From Blastomussa wellsi (taxonomy: Eukaryota > Cnidaria > Anthozoa > Scleractinia > Plerogyridae), in the NCBI GenBank assembly GCA_947652115.1, contig OX393569.1, positions 13,643,151-13,707,150 on the forward strand: 64,000 bases of DNA, read 5' to 3'. Both the position numbers and the translations under genes were made by a program. Under the pieces are notes generated by a model that saw nothing but the letters and a program-made list of their open reading frames with translations, was not told the origin of the DNA and searched no databases. Positions 53,001 to 60,402 of this stretch are shown in pieces (the stretch's first letter is position 1; each line of letters opens with the position of its first letter).

Positions 53001-56000
53001 TATTGCACCAAGCAGTAATCGAACCCGGGTCACACACTGCTCCACCATCACTCCCTAAAGATGAATGCATCAAGTCTTTAGGTAGGTATTGTCCAATATT
53101 TTTACTCTACAGTGATATACTTTTATACCTTTTCTCTTCATCTAGCAGGGTTTGCAGCTCAGCTTTTTCTTTCCCAACCGATTCAATCAAAAGCTGAAGT
53201 TCTTCAAGGTTTTTGTTTTTCTCCAAAATGGCCTGTTCAACCAAAGTTTAAAAATATCAAGTTATTATTAGTAAATGTAGGAGCACTAGGTTAAAGGAAA
53301 GAAGTGATAACATTAATAACTTAATATGTGTTTATCTGAAATATTAGTGTGAAAGGATTAGAGTAGACTATTGGCAAAGGTGTGCTCACTACGGAGTGTA
53401 GTTCATAATTGTACATGGTCACTTATGTCTTAATGTATGCTGATACCCTCCCCCTCTGCCACTGGGATGAATCAAAATCATGCCATACTGATTAGAAAAC
53501 AACAATCAACCCAGCCAGGAAATCTATATTATTATTTGTTTCCCCCTACAAAAGTCATCATTATTATACTCTCCACATACAGATTAAGCACACCCTAGAA
53601 TTTTGCTGTAAATTTACTTTCAGTTCATTGAATTTCCTAATGTTTGTCTATAATTTAATTTACCAGTGACCCTCTTGTCCTACATACAGTTGAACCTCTC
53701 TGTACTGGCCACCTTCATAATTCAAACACCCTCCCCTGTCTCTTTGCTGCCTGTACTTATTACCCAGGAGGATTGAAGGGACCCGTAAATGAGATTCAAA
53801 TGTACACGGACTGTACCTCATTATGGCTTTCTTTTAGTCTGGTGACTTCTTTCTCTGCCTGCAATGAAATTATAACATTTGATTAGTGAATTTTTGAATA
53901 TATTAGATTTAATTGCCAAAGATTGCCATACACTAACCAGGCTCATTTAACAGCAAACCAATTTGTTTCAGAGTATTTGATATAAACCTTTAGGAATACA
54001 TTATTATTATTGTTATTGTTATTATTATTGTCAATTGCCTTTTACTTCATGCTATGATAGATCGTAATAGCCAGGCCCATCCTGGGTAGCATGCTATATG
54101 CTACCCTGAAGAAGGCAGCACTGCCGCAACATAAACCAAACTTAATGGCGATGAGTAAATATCGTTGTTAAGACAAACATTCCTGGCAATGCTCATTGCT
54201 AAAACAGTGACACCAACCATTTTGAAACAAGGAACTTTAGAACATTTGCTAGTACGGCCTTACATATGTAATACCTTAGCAACTTGGTTTGTAGCATTGG
54301 CAACTTCTGCTTGTTCAAATTCTCTATCAGCCAGTAATGATTGGATTTGTTTCTCCCTATCCTCTAGTGCTTCCTGTTGATTTCATGTCATTATAAGGTA
54401 AGGCCAAGTAGATAAAAACACAAAATTTAGGCTGGACAGCTGCTTATTCAAGCTGGTTATTAACGTCACTTTGAGTGAGTAACAGTCACCATAAAGACAA
54501 AGAAATGTACAAAATTGGAGGGATGATTTCTTTACAATATCCTCAGCCTTATAAGTACATCAAATACCCTAATGTTCTGAAAGAAATAACCCCTGGCAGG
54601 GTTGTCTCTAATGGCTGGCACCCACCAGAATTAACCGGCTACTTCGATCGTTTGTGCTGGGTACTTTTGAGATTTTTTATTCTAATACTGGCACAGATAT
54701 ATGAAAATGATAATCACCATCCGGCTACTTGTTGACAACCCTGTCTTGGGGGAGTTATAAATTATCAAACAAATAGCAACCCTCTTTACACACTTTACAC
54801 ATGCTATAAACTTAACTACTATCAAATATAAAATGTTTACAACTAGCAAAGGCCAATCTAGGTGGGCCATGCCTTAACACTTAACTACAATAAAATAAAA
54901 TAATTTAATAACCAGTCATAAATAAGTAACATGCTTCAAAAGTAGCCACCTTAAACATAACATGACTAGTTACCATGAAACAAATGAATTTCGGGTCAAA
55001 AAACATTTAAAACATTCCAAACTAATCTGATATATGTTACATGTATATTAACATTAATCATTTTGATTTAATGAAGCTTACTTATATTTATTCAACAACT
55101 GTTATTTTTAAAGTCTACATTTTAAAAACAAATACTTTATCCAAAGTATTACGGATGGACCACATGTGGTACCTTGGCCTGCTTAAATTAAAGCAGCGAC
55201 CCTCCTGAAAGTTACGACCCTTCAACAAATCAAAAGCAGTAACAGCAAAACGCTGCTACCTGTGAATCCGAAAGGAGCAAGGGTCTTTACTATAACAACG
55301 TACCGGTAGTTTAATGAAGCATTAGAAAACCATGTTGAGAAGCCCTTATTGTCAGTTAGCCAAGGATGGTAAGGCAGGAGATGGTGTATTAAGTGGAGCA
55401 CTGCACCGGTAACACAGAGGCCGTGGGTTCGAATCCCATTCAAAGCCTGAAATTTTCTTTTCAGGTCTTTGTTCCAGTAGTGTTATGGCTGCATTCGCAT
55501 AAAAACCATACCTACTTAATTGCTACTGTTGGACATTCATTAATTTGTTAAGTTATCAATGTTAAATGAACCAGTGTCAACGTAATAGTTAACTTAAATG
55601 CTGGTTTTTATTGTTTTAAGAATGACCAGACTACGAGCCAGGACCCCCCATAACTAGATAATGTTCACAACCCTTCCCTCAGCAAATGGTCTTGTCTGTT
55701 GCAACTGTGTGTGCCACCAAGCATGCAGGCAGTGGCTTGCGTTTTTGCTAGGAAGTAAAAAATACACCCTCTGTAGCTTTGAGTCCATTATTCCGACTCT
55801 ATGTTTTCCAAGTATGGAAGGGCAGGATTCCCAATCTTTACCAACACAAGAATTAAAGTTGCCTGAGATGACGATCGATGTTATCATGTTGCAACTATTG
55901 CGTTGACGGTCTTCCCTGTCAAACTAACTCTAAGAGAGTATCTTAACCCAGTTTTAGAAGAATAACTTTATTGCAATGAACAAAACTAATTATTTAATAA

Positions 56001-57592
56001 TTGATTTGACCATTATGTAATTAACCTGAGTGTGTAAAAGTTTAATTTATGGCCAGTAAATTTAAGTATTTAAATATTTATTTTTCAGGTCATCTTACCT
56101 CCTTTTTTCTAATAATGTAACCTGAAACATCTTTTAACAGGGCAGAATTCTGGAAAATAACATGCTGTTAAGTTTTTATTTTGTGTATTAAGGTCGTTTA
56201 CTATCACCTGCAAGCCACAGACATTCCCTCACATGTTGTTTAGTGGCACAGTCCTTTTATTATAATTTATTTATATTAATTTATGTCCAAGGTTATGTAT
56301 AATTATCCCACAGAACACTTCAGGCAGAAAAAAAGTCATCAGTCATTACACACTCAACTGAACCTTGACACAGCCAATTCAATCAAGTAAACATTACCGT
56401 AAGTGTACTTTTAGTTAAGGATTGAAGACACAAGAGGTATTATTCACTTATTATAATATATGTCATCTTCCATAACATATGTTTCAGTCAGGAATTATTC
56501 CAAGCTAAACGTTACATTTTATATAAATGTTAATGTTAAAATGGTCAGATATGCAAGATCAAATTACCACCCCAATTCTCTTCAACTTGGTATTACATAA
56601 TTTATCAGTGCCAGTACTTGTTAGGCATGATAGTACATGGGTTTTATATTACCTGCAAAGCCACTAGCTGAGATGTAATGACACCAGACGCTGGCAGAGG
56701 TTGTGCTGGTGCTGGGGGGGACAACGTCGATGATTTTACTTCAGGTTCCTCTGGTTCAGGACTAGAAATTGTCTATTCAAATGTGAACATAATGACATTA
56801 GGATGATCTCTCTTTTATTGTACTGCTTTTGTAGCCTAGCATGTATAACAGTACAAAGCACAGAAAAGACACCCATTTAAAATATTTTAATTTTTAGAAA
56901 CAAAAAATAATCCTTTTTTGTAGTTAAGCCTCAAAAAGGATAAAAAATACCCACTTGTGGGTTGTGTTCCTATCTAATTTATGTTTATTTTGTTTGTGTT
57001 CTTGTCACTGTCATGTTTTTATAACAGAACCAGGCATGGTAACTAACATGTATATGTAATCATTATGCGTATAGTCCAATATCCACTTAGTGGTTGCCCT
57101 CTCTACAATGGCAAGGAAATTTCTCCCTAATGTTACCCTACAGCAATCCATATCTCTTCCCCTAATAATTCAAACTTCCCTACCATGGCCACTTCTATAA
57201 TTATATAACAACTGAGGTGATCATTATCGGGTTGAAAGGTTTGCATATCCTGCAGATACAACTACCTGCTGTGTCCTTGCTGGTTTCAGTTTTAAAAAAG
57301 TCACCAAATTGCCTTCACAGCTTTTGTGATATTCTGAATAGTAAAACAAGGCCAATAAAATAGAAAAAGAAATGAAACCTGTGATGTGCTTGTTGTAGGT
57401 GGTTTGGGGGTAATAGAGGACCCACTTTGAGTTGAAGAGACTGAATTCAGAGAGCTGTTGCTTCCCAGGGCACCCAAAGTGTCATTGTCTTGCTGTGATG
57501 GTGGTTGAAGTCTGGTTGGTAAAGGAAGACTTGATCTGACAATTTTATGAAGTGGAGCAAACAGTCCAAAGGTAGGCTCACACTGGAAATAT
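25392..57592 (-). CDS. CLIP1: CAP-Gly domain-containing linker protein 1 (CLIP-170), 5' partial, 29 exons
   Basis: Microtubule plus-end tracking protein; CAP-Gly domains bind tubulin/EB tails, the coiled coil dimerises it, the C-terminal zinc knuckles contact dynactin and the CAP-Gly domains. Exons in transcript order: 57379-57592, 56653-56772, 56099-56149, 54275-54373, 53817-53858, 53129-53232, 50658-50721, 50123-50215, 49514-49795, 48962-49019, 48314-48397, 46177-46244, 44046-44134, 37092-37173, 36353-36436, 35173-35241, 34677-34823, 33930-34142, 33553-33681, 33069-33175, 31823-31955, 30942-31015, 30210-30327, 29505-29577, 28300-28391, 27695-27730, 27199-27281, 26090-26274, 25392-25429. Phases agree at every junction; about 1010 residues. 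The first exon has YFQCEPTFGLFAPLHKI, the end of CAP-Gly 2, then a Ser/Pro-rich linker. A Glu/Lys-rich coiled coil follows, then VDFLNSVIVDLQ (diagnostic of CLIP1), then CCHC knuckles with CDICDVFDQHDTDDC and, across the last intron, CDIC/FGHWTHDC. CAP-Gly 1 lies beyond 64000. The final few residues are unresolved. Confidence 0.93.
25702..25895. mobile_element. Palindromic MITE, second copy of the 23275-23462 family
   Basis: Begins TTATTGACCATTTTCGCATT, ends AATGCGAAAATGGTCAATAC, with arms CCCATAATACACC / GGTCTATTATGGG and CCCAATTCTCCTGGG inside. Lies in the last identified CLIP1 intron. Confidence 0.75.
26405..26655. mobile_element. MITE with GCATATTCTCGTCCC termini
   Basis: Left end GCATATTCTCGTCCCCAGAG and right end GAGGCCCTGGGACGAGAATGCC are inverted copies; further inner inverted words include TTGATTTGATTGG and TCTAACAAAGGGAG / CCCCTTGTTAGA. 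In a CLIP1 intron. Confidence 0.65.
28499..28716. mobile_element. MITE with AAGCCTGGTTCACACT termini and internal ACATAACGACATA repeats
   Basis: The ends AAGCCTGGTTCACACT and AGTGTGAACCAGGCTT are perfect inverted repeats. The interior contains several variants of ACATAACGACATAA and, near the right end, the inverted TCATGTCGTTATGTCGCTAG. CLIP1 intron, no ORF. Confidence 0.75.
28725..28935 (-). repeat. tRNA-derived SINE, copy 1
   Basis: On the minus strand a tRNA-like head reads GGCTTCATAGCTGAGATGGT, then AGAGCATCGCACC, then the B-box-like AGGTTCAAATCCC, and closes with TGAAGCC, which pairs with the GGCTTCA start. A body of about 100 bp follows. A second, more diverged copy lies immediately beside it. 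The 86-codon ORF here is the familiar translation of a SINE, not a gene. Confidence 0.7.
28965..29180 (-). repeat. tRNA-derived SINE, copy 2
   Basis: Same family and orientation as the neighbouring copy: B-box GGGTTCGAATCCC on the minus strand at about 29070-29083, the same A-box region with a small insertion/duplication of the AAGTCACACACTGTAG type, and the same body (GCGGATGTAGATGAAAATGA on the plus strand). The B box is a perfect match to the tRNA consensus here. Confidence 0.7.
29925..30180. mobile_element. MITE related to the element at 23875-24168
   Basis: Inverted ends GAGTGTTTTCATTT and AAATGAAAAGCACTC; interior CCAAT-rich words (GGCCAATCAGAAAGGGACC, AGCCAATCACAAAGTGCAAT) in the same order as the 23.9-kb copy. 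CLIP1 intron. Confidence 0.6.
30455..30612. mobile_element. Palindromic MITE in a CLIP1 intron
   Basis: Inverted arms AACAATTGATTCATGAGTCA and TGACGCATGAATCAATTGTT, continuing inward through GTTCATCGAGATATGAAGCA / TGCTTCATATCTTGATGAAC. Centre contains GTGCAACTCTTTTGTGCTCT. No ORF. Confidence 0.8.
30775..30925. mobile_element. MITE with CTCGGTGTAAAAACCTGTGA termini, copy 1
   Basis: Left end TCTCGGTGTAAAAACCTGTG, right end TCACAGGTTTTTACACTGAG: inverted repeats of about 20 bp. Interior TTTTTTCTTTGTTATCAAGC and CTATATTGTTTGGAGGTTC. A second, shorter copy is at 34560-34665, in another CLIP1 intron. Confidence 0.75.
32164..32348. mobile_element. Palindromic MITE in a CLIP1 intron
   Basis: Ends CAATAGAGTGTTTCTGTCGA and CGAGACAAAAACACTCTATTG are inverted repeats; inner arms GGGGCAACTATC / GATAGTTGCCCC and TTTGATGTTCTTAAAAC / GTTTTAAGAACATCAAA; centre GCGAAGCTTCG. 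Confidence 0.8.
34560..34665. mobile_element. MITE with GTGTAAAAACCTGTGA termini, copy 2
   Basis: Nearly the same sequence as 30775-30925 (CTCAGTGTAAAAACCTGTGA, CTATTGTTTTTCTGTTCTAT, TTTTTACACCGAGGATGA) but about 45 bp shorter because an internal piece is missing. Confidence 0.7.
34866..34957. mobile_element. Short hairpin MITE in a CLIP1 intron
   Basis: TATATAGTAGCCTGCGAACAGGCTC on the left and GAGCCTGCTCGCAGGCTATATATA on the right form an inverted repeat around GTGGGGAAAATTTGGGG. A related half-site, GAAAGCCTGCTCACAGGCTA, occurs alone at about 27486. Confidence 0.7.
35590..35752 (+). repeat. Terminal fragment of a Penelope-like element
   Basis: Shares about 150 bp with the terminal region of the Penelope-like element at 59520-59660 in opposite orientation: GCTCCGATGAAGGGCTAACG, ATCTCTTTACGGTGGCCAAT, ACCCAGTTGATAAAACCAAA and AGAAACTTACCCCCTCTA appear in the same order. 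No coding part is attached, so it is a severely truncated or solo terminal copy. It contains the hammerhead-ribozyme-like core discussed in the findings. Confidence 0.75.
37320..37392. repeat. AT-rich low-complexity tract
   Basis: Alternating TTAATTAA and ATAATATAATTA words in the CLIP1 intron that also carries the LTR retrotransposon. Confidence 0.7.
38905..39105 (+). repeat. 5' long terminal repeat
   Basis: Begins TGTGACGATATTTCGTGTGT and ends GACAACGTTACA, i.e. TG...CA. 201 bp, identical to the 3' LTR as far as I can read. Preceded by the target duplication CTCTT. Confidence 0.95.
39106..39123 (+). promoter_or_regulatory. Primer-binding site
   Basis: TGGTGTCAGGAGTGGTTC follows the 5' LTR with no gap. 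A TGG start is standard for tRNA-primed elements because it complements the tRNA CCA end. I could not determine which tRNA. Confidence 0.7.
39210..43427 (+). CDS. Gag-Pol polyprotein of the LTR retrotransposon, intact
   Basis: Uninterrupted frame; it opens earlier (39024, inside the LTR), but the ATG at 39210 (MPGSEGESS) is the first well placed after the LTR and gives 1405 residues. Order: gag; Cys-rich knuckles from about residue 225, including CSKCGEKNHFAVKC (CX2CX4HX4C, 246-259); aspartic protease with LDSGATVNVL around 322-331; reverse transcriptase with the catalytic IADD at about 614-617; RNase H with CDAS near 769 and TDHKP near 831; integrase HHCC zinc region starting at about 999; integrase catalytic D1063, D1116, E1152, a D,D-35-E arrangement. 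A GDVVRVR segment follows integrase. No chromodomain or envelope frame was seen. Gag and Pol are fused without a frameshift. All catalytic residues are present, so the element may be functional. Confidence 0.95.
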   Translation: MPGSEGESSVATPALPTVLQNVPFPSKLETKGNMASNWKRFRRVWSNYEIASRLVKQPKEERTATLLTCLGADALEIVDGLNFANDEERKDIDVVLEKLEVFCVGETNEIYERYQFNKRDQESGESIDSYVASLRTLAKTCNYGSLLDSLIRDRIVCGIRNNGTRKRLLQEAKLTLNKCIDICRSSEATSAQLQAMGNQEDLKFVADDKMKKGTQDKAGKAVISCKFCGKKHVRSREECPAWGKSCSKCGEKNHFAVKCSKFSNSSRPPKKKKNKKPVHTIQEDSSSEEYILTVSVESLDSVESQKLYAKMVVNGHEIQFQLDSGATVNVLPVREYKKVCNDPELRELKASQAILSMYNGTEICPLGKRRVSLRNPKNNRKFNLEFQIVGEKNKPVLGASAIQGMELITVNMQNILTVDGFTAGETQGFTVSQVVTQFKDVFEGEGMLMGKLHLQVDQCVPPVQLPARKPPVAVKEKYQEELERLVERGIIEKVSEPTDWISSTVVVMKPNGKIRLCLDPRPLNKALKRNHYPMPVIDDLLPDLCKARVFSVVDVKNGFWHVQLDDESSKLTTFATPWGRYRWLRMPFGIAPAPEEFQRRLNEALEGLDGVRTIADDIIVFGVGDTDVEAVVDHDRKLVALLERCRQRHIKLNKDKMKFKLPQLSYVGHVISAEGLKPDPAKVEAILNMPPPADKQGLRRIMGMVNYLQKFAPGLSELTTPIRTLLKEDAEFAWEESVHGECFKRVKAVLASAPVLKYFDPSAAAVLQCDASQHGLGACLMQNGQPVAYASRSLTETECNYVQMEKELLAIVFGVEKFESYLYGRKFKVETDHKPLESILKKSLLSAPKRLQRMMLRLQNFDFEVEYKKGTLLHLADTLSRAYLPHGRVKCPKEDVFLTVDDRSPLEQEVESVNALSFVSISPQGLARVQQATKADSEMVLLKTVIQTGWPDTKEEVPLSIQGYFHFRDELSVQDGLVLKGERLVVPQSMREEFKQKLHQSHLGIQGCLRRGREVVYWPGMNKDIEDFISTCSVCKSYQTDQQKEPMISHEIPSRPWEKVGCDLFDFEDKHYLVCVDYYSDYFEVDRIFGKKGKEVISRLKSQFARHGIPDQLMSDNGPPFSSREFQEFALAYEFEHLTSSPRYPQSNGKVENAVKVAQNIMKKARLAGTDPNLSLLDYRNTPNEGLGSSPAQRLFGRRTKTLVPTSSRLLVPEVVQGVPRKLKERKAKQAYYYDRAAKELDRLKPGDVVRVRLRPDSREWTKAAVDKEVDIRSYQVRTEDGRAYRRNRRHLKHTKEPFLAAPFVELSTNLSQQQQPEGVAPGGNVSVSEAPTRRPTSEASNRRPASDLSNSSSVVEPESVSVRATRSDGIVSVPASGVSSSEPAVSVTTTRSGRVVRKPVRYDS
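43532..43538 (+). promoter_or_regulatory. Polypurine tract
   Basis: AAGGGGA lies immediately before the 3' LTR, the usual position for plus-strand DNA priming. It is short but in the right place. Confidence 0.65.
43539..43739 (+). repeat. 3' long terminal repeat
   Basis: 201 bp, same sequence as 38905-39105; followed by the target duplication CTCTT at 43740-43744. ORFs reported across it duplicate those across the 5' LTR. Confidence 0.95.
46329..47514. mobile_element. 1.2-kb foldback element with a second palindrome nested inside
   Basis: Outer arms: AGGTGGCTCGATCGGATTTTTGAGTGA-type sequence at 46329 and TCACTCAAAAATCCGATCGAGCTACCT at 47488-47513; matching continues inward through CTTTCAACTTTGAG, CGATTTTCTGTC, AGTGTACTT and GGTCTCGAGT up to GGATCTTTGACG / TTAAAGATCC (about 260 bp each side). 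A second, independent palindrome at about 46595-46876 has arms CTAAGGCTGTCAATTTGTAG and CTACAAATTGACAGCCTTAG. About 400 bp of unique sequence lies to its right. No transposase frame. In a CLIP1 intron. Confidence 0.8.
48620..48776 (+). repeat. Possible LINE 3' tail
   Basis: AT-rich sequence ending GTGATATAATAAAGTTACCT then TATCTTACCTTA, a short CTTA/TTACC tandem tail like the 3' microsatellite ends of CR1/L2-type non-LTR retrotransposons. No coding part is attached. Confidence 0.35.
49362..49384. repeat. (AT)n microsatellite
   Basis: A run of alternating AT about 20 bases long, just downstream (in CLIP1 sense) of exon 49514-49795. Confidence 0.8.
50985..51397. mobile_element. Palindromic MITE in a CLIP1 intron
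   Basis: Inverted arms include ACCAAATTCTAGCTATTTAT / GCTAAAAATAGTCAGAATTTGGT, GTGCATCATTTGTTCCATGA / GGAACAAATGATGCAC, CCGAGTCAGAAGGGG / CCCCTTCTGACTCGG and GCATGCAAATCA-type words near the centre. Ends contain GCACTTTAAGGGG and GTGCACTTTAG. Confidence 0.75.
52915..53045 (-). repeat. SINE fragment with B box and conserved body
   Basis: Minus strand reads GTGTGACCCGGGTTCGATTA (B box GGGTTCGATTAC) followed by the body AATATGTGGGTTGAGTTTGT and TGGTTCTCTCCTCTCTGAGG. The A-box half is missing or unrecognisable. CLIP1 intron. Confidence 0.55.
53998..54032. repeat. (ATT)n-like microsatellite
   Basis: Interrupted ATT/GTT triplet run in the CLIP1 intron between exons 53817-53858 and 54275-54373. 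Confidence 0.7.
55340..55455 (+). repeat. tRNA-derived SINE copy (same family as 28725-29180)
   Basis: CACTGCACCGGTAACACAGA followed by the B box GTGGGTTCGAATCCCATTCA and CAAAGCCTGAAATTTTC; this matches the tRNA-like head and start of the body of the SINEs at 28.7-29.2 kb, in the opposite orientation. The A-box part is diverged. Confidence 0.6.
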
Positions 57593-58859
57593 CTATTATG
57601 TAAAGACAACGAAGAAGTAGAACAGTTAGCCACAAATAAAACAGAAACAAAGTCACATGATGACTAACAGACTGAGAGTAAAACTTTTCTTAGGCATACT
57701 CCATTATGTTGTACAACACGTGTAAAACAACATAGGGAGATTTCCCAGATACTCTTTGGAAAAGATAACCGTTTGCAATAACTGCTGTAGTGGCATGTGT
57801 GCATGTTGCAACCAAGCCAGGACAAGCTGCGTTCCCAACAATTTAAAAAATAGCATTACCCACGTCTGTTGCCATAAAGAACTTTCAAAACGACTTTTGT
57901 ATGATCGATTGACAGCTGTCAAAACAAGGTATCCTCTGACCAGTATCACAAGACCATATTGCAGGCTCAGGTTAGGACTCATCAAGATCACATGTTTTTT
58001 AAGTTGACCGCTGACCAGGTAATGGCTTTCCATTGTATCACAGGCTCAGGTCTGATTTTTTTAGTTGATTTTGTAGTTTTTCATGGCCATCCTTGGCAGA
58101 AGTTATGTGATTGGAGTTGACAATTTTGATTTTTTTCAGTAAAAAGATCTTTCTTGAGGAGATGCATACGCTAGAATTTTCACTGATTTAGATCATTTTC
58201 TCAGATTGTTAAGAATCAGCAAAAACTATAGAGCTCTGGTTTTAGGCTTGGCTAAATCTAAATATTACAAAAAATTCTAAGAGGACACAAGGTTTTGCAT
58301 GCCCACACACCCCCCAGGTAAGCACAATTTAGCACATCTTCCAATAAAACACAATAGTGCGGGTTTTTTGTGTGTGTAGTATTAATAGGCGAAGTATATA
58401 TTGTGACTGTGATTGTAACATTTGGTGCTTTGATTAATAAAACCCATAAAAAATTTCTTCCACACCTCGTGTAATGTCACTGAAAGTCTTCCTATTTTTT
58501 GTGATTGACATATTTATATTACAAATATTTATTGTCCCTTCACGTTCTTATTGCTTATTAAAAAAATGGCATAGTTTTCTTCCTCTGAAACCTGATAAAA
58601 CAAGTTTGAATGAGCCCAGAAAAACTTGTTTGCCGCTTAACTATATAGCTACTGAACATCAAAATCCAGTATTGTCAACAGATGCATTTTTATTAATTTT
58701 TGCCAACTGTCCAAATTTAAAATAAATTGGACAGTTTTTGCTCAAACTGTCCAAACCAAACCTTCCCTAAACCAATCAAGAAAAAACTAGTCAAGAAAAA
58801 CTAGTTTGGAGGGTGAAACATTTACCATGTTCATATGTTTTTGGATGCTGTATAATTAA
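57593..58859. other. CLIP1 intron upstream of the first visible exon; no gene recognised
   Basis: Contains the acceptor of exon 57379-57592. The part at about 57740-58060 (words such as TTGCAACCAAGCCAGGACAA, GACCGCTGACCAGGTAATGG) has the look of a dispersed repeat, but there is no second copy in this window to confirm it. I searched for the CAP-Gly signature (GKNDG-type codons on the minus strand) and did not find it. Confidence 0.4.
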
Positions 58860-59175
58860 TAGGTAACAGGACTACATGCTTGTCCAATTTTGAAATAACT
58901 GGATTAAAAAAATTCCTCTGACTGCCAAATTGGACTCGGCCTACGGCCTCATCCAATATAGCAGTCCTCAGAATGAGATATTTTATATGTGGGCTGTTCG
59001 TGACCTTATTTTCCTCTGTTTTATTGCCCAGAGTTCCTACTTGTTTTGAAATTATAGGAACGTAGGACCACCAGTTCCAGGAGGCTGACGGTCCTTTTTG
59101 CTTTTCAAAGATCCCCAGCCTGCAAATACATTGTGCAGCATTACGGGGGCAAATAATATATGGCAAGGACATATT
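58860..59175 (+). repeat. Dispersed repeat with inverted copy at 61466-61680 (left arm)
   Basis: From about 58960 to 59175, words such as GTGGGCTGTTCGTGACCTTA, CCACCAGTTCCAGGAGGCTG, TTTTTGCTTTTCAAAGATCC and CAGCATTACGGGGGCAAATA reappear in inverted order at 61466-61680. The left end carries GGACTACATGCTTGTCCAAT, a word also seen at both edges of the Penelope element. Confidence 0.75.
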
Positions 59176-59177
59176 AG

Positions 59178-59459
59178 TTTATTAAAAACTAGCTATGGTA
59201 TATTGCATTTCCTGAGCTTTGATTGGTTTAAGAGGCAATGGTATGAGCTCATATACCATTCTCCTACAAATATGGTGGGTTAACGCGTAAAAGAGTGCAT
59301 TTTTCGCAATGTTTTTGCAATATTTTTTGGGCGTTTTTAATAAAACAATTATTCTACTTGCACTTGTTGGATATGAGATGGTTATAGCCAACTTGGTGCT
59401 ATGCACCTCGTTGGCTATCTACCATCTCATATCCAATGCACGCTTGTGGAATAATTGTT
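59178..59459 (-). repeat. Dispersed palindromic repeat, copy 2 (inverted relative to 17814-18098)
   Basis: TTATTAAAAACTAGCTATGG, GCATTTCCTGAGCTTTGATT, TGAGCTCATATACCATT, TTGGATATGAGATGG and CCATCTCATATCCAATGC occur in the reverse order and strand of the copy in the first CCT6 intron. Confidence 0.75.
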
Positions 59460-59501
59460 AAATATGTAATAGGACTACATGCCTGGCCAACTTGGAAATA
59501 G

Positions 59502-59546
<45 letters not shown>

Positions 59547-59745
59547 GTATAACAATATAATTTGGTTTTATCAACTGGGTTGATAATGTCAATTGGCCAC
59601 CGTAAAGAGATTCAAGTGCTGACGTTTCGAGTGTTAGCCCTTCGTCGGAGCGAATCAAGGAATTGTGCGTTGTGTGTCTTTATATACAGAAAGATTGAGC
59701 TTCGCTATTGGCTGGTGCCTGGTAACGTGAAAACTTCGGAATAAA

Positions 59746-60402
59746 TTAGTTGAATGAAAAGCATTCGTTGATACCGTGAGGATTAAGAGTGCCGATTTGA
59801 AAAATAAATTTTTGTTCTAGAGTTTTACGGCTTTCCGTGTTTCCTTGGTGAAGGGAAAGGCCACAGACTGCCATATGTTGCTCAGAATGATTTGGGAGAT
59901 TGAAGTGTCTCGCGACCGGTTTCGATGCATTTTTGTCGTCTTTCTCTACGTCACGAAGGTGTTCTCGGAATCGGTCGCCAAGTCGTCTCCCTGTTTCGCC
60001 GATGTATAACTTTTTGCAAAGAGTGCAAGTTATACAGTAGATGGCATTGGCTGAGGTACAGGTGAAATGATCAGTGATTTTGATAGATCGCTTGGGTCCC
60101 GATATTTTGTCAACATTGTGAATGAAAGGGCATGTTTTGCATCGTGCGCGAGTGCATTTAAAAGTTCCGGGTTGATCACTAGTTTGGAATGCACTTCTGA
60201 CTAAAAAGTTACCTATGTTTTTGTCGCGTTTAAATGAAATTAATGGAGGTTGCGAAAAGATTCTACCCGTGTCGGGATCATTTTGAAGTAATTTAAAGTT
60301 TTTGAGAATGATGGATTTAACTGCGTGGTTGTGAGGGTGAAATGTGAGGGTGAATGGAATTCTATCGTTGTTTTCTCTCTGTGACGTCTGTAGTGCTGAC
60401 TG
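59746..60402 (-). pseudogene. Penelope element: GIY-YIG endonuclease part, separated by one TGA
   Basis: Directly in frame with the RT part but after a TGA at 60403-60405. It stays open for 218 codons to TAA at 59746-59748. A Cys-containing segment (TCPFIHN, then HFTCTSANAIYCITC) precedes the GIY-YIG signature AIYCITCTLCKKLYIGETG, followed by RLGDRFREHL, HFNLPNHS near the middle, and a late Glu in LEQKFIFQIG. This is the endonuclease that Penelope-like elements use to nick target DNA. Apart from the stop upstream I see no damage. Confidence 0.82.
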
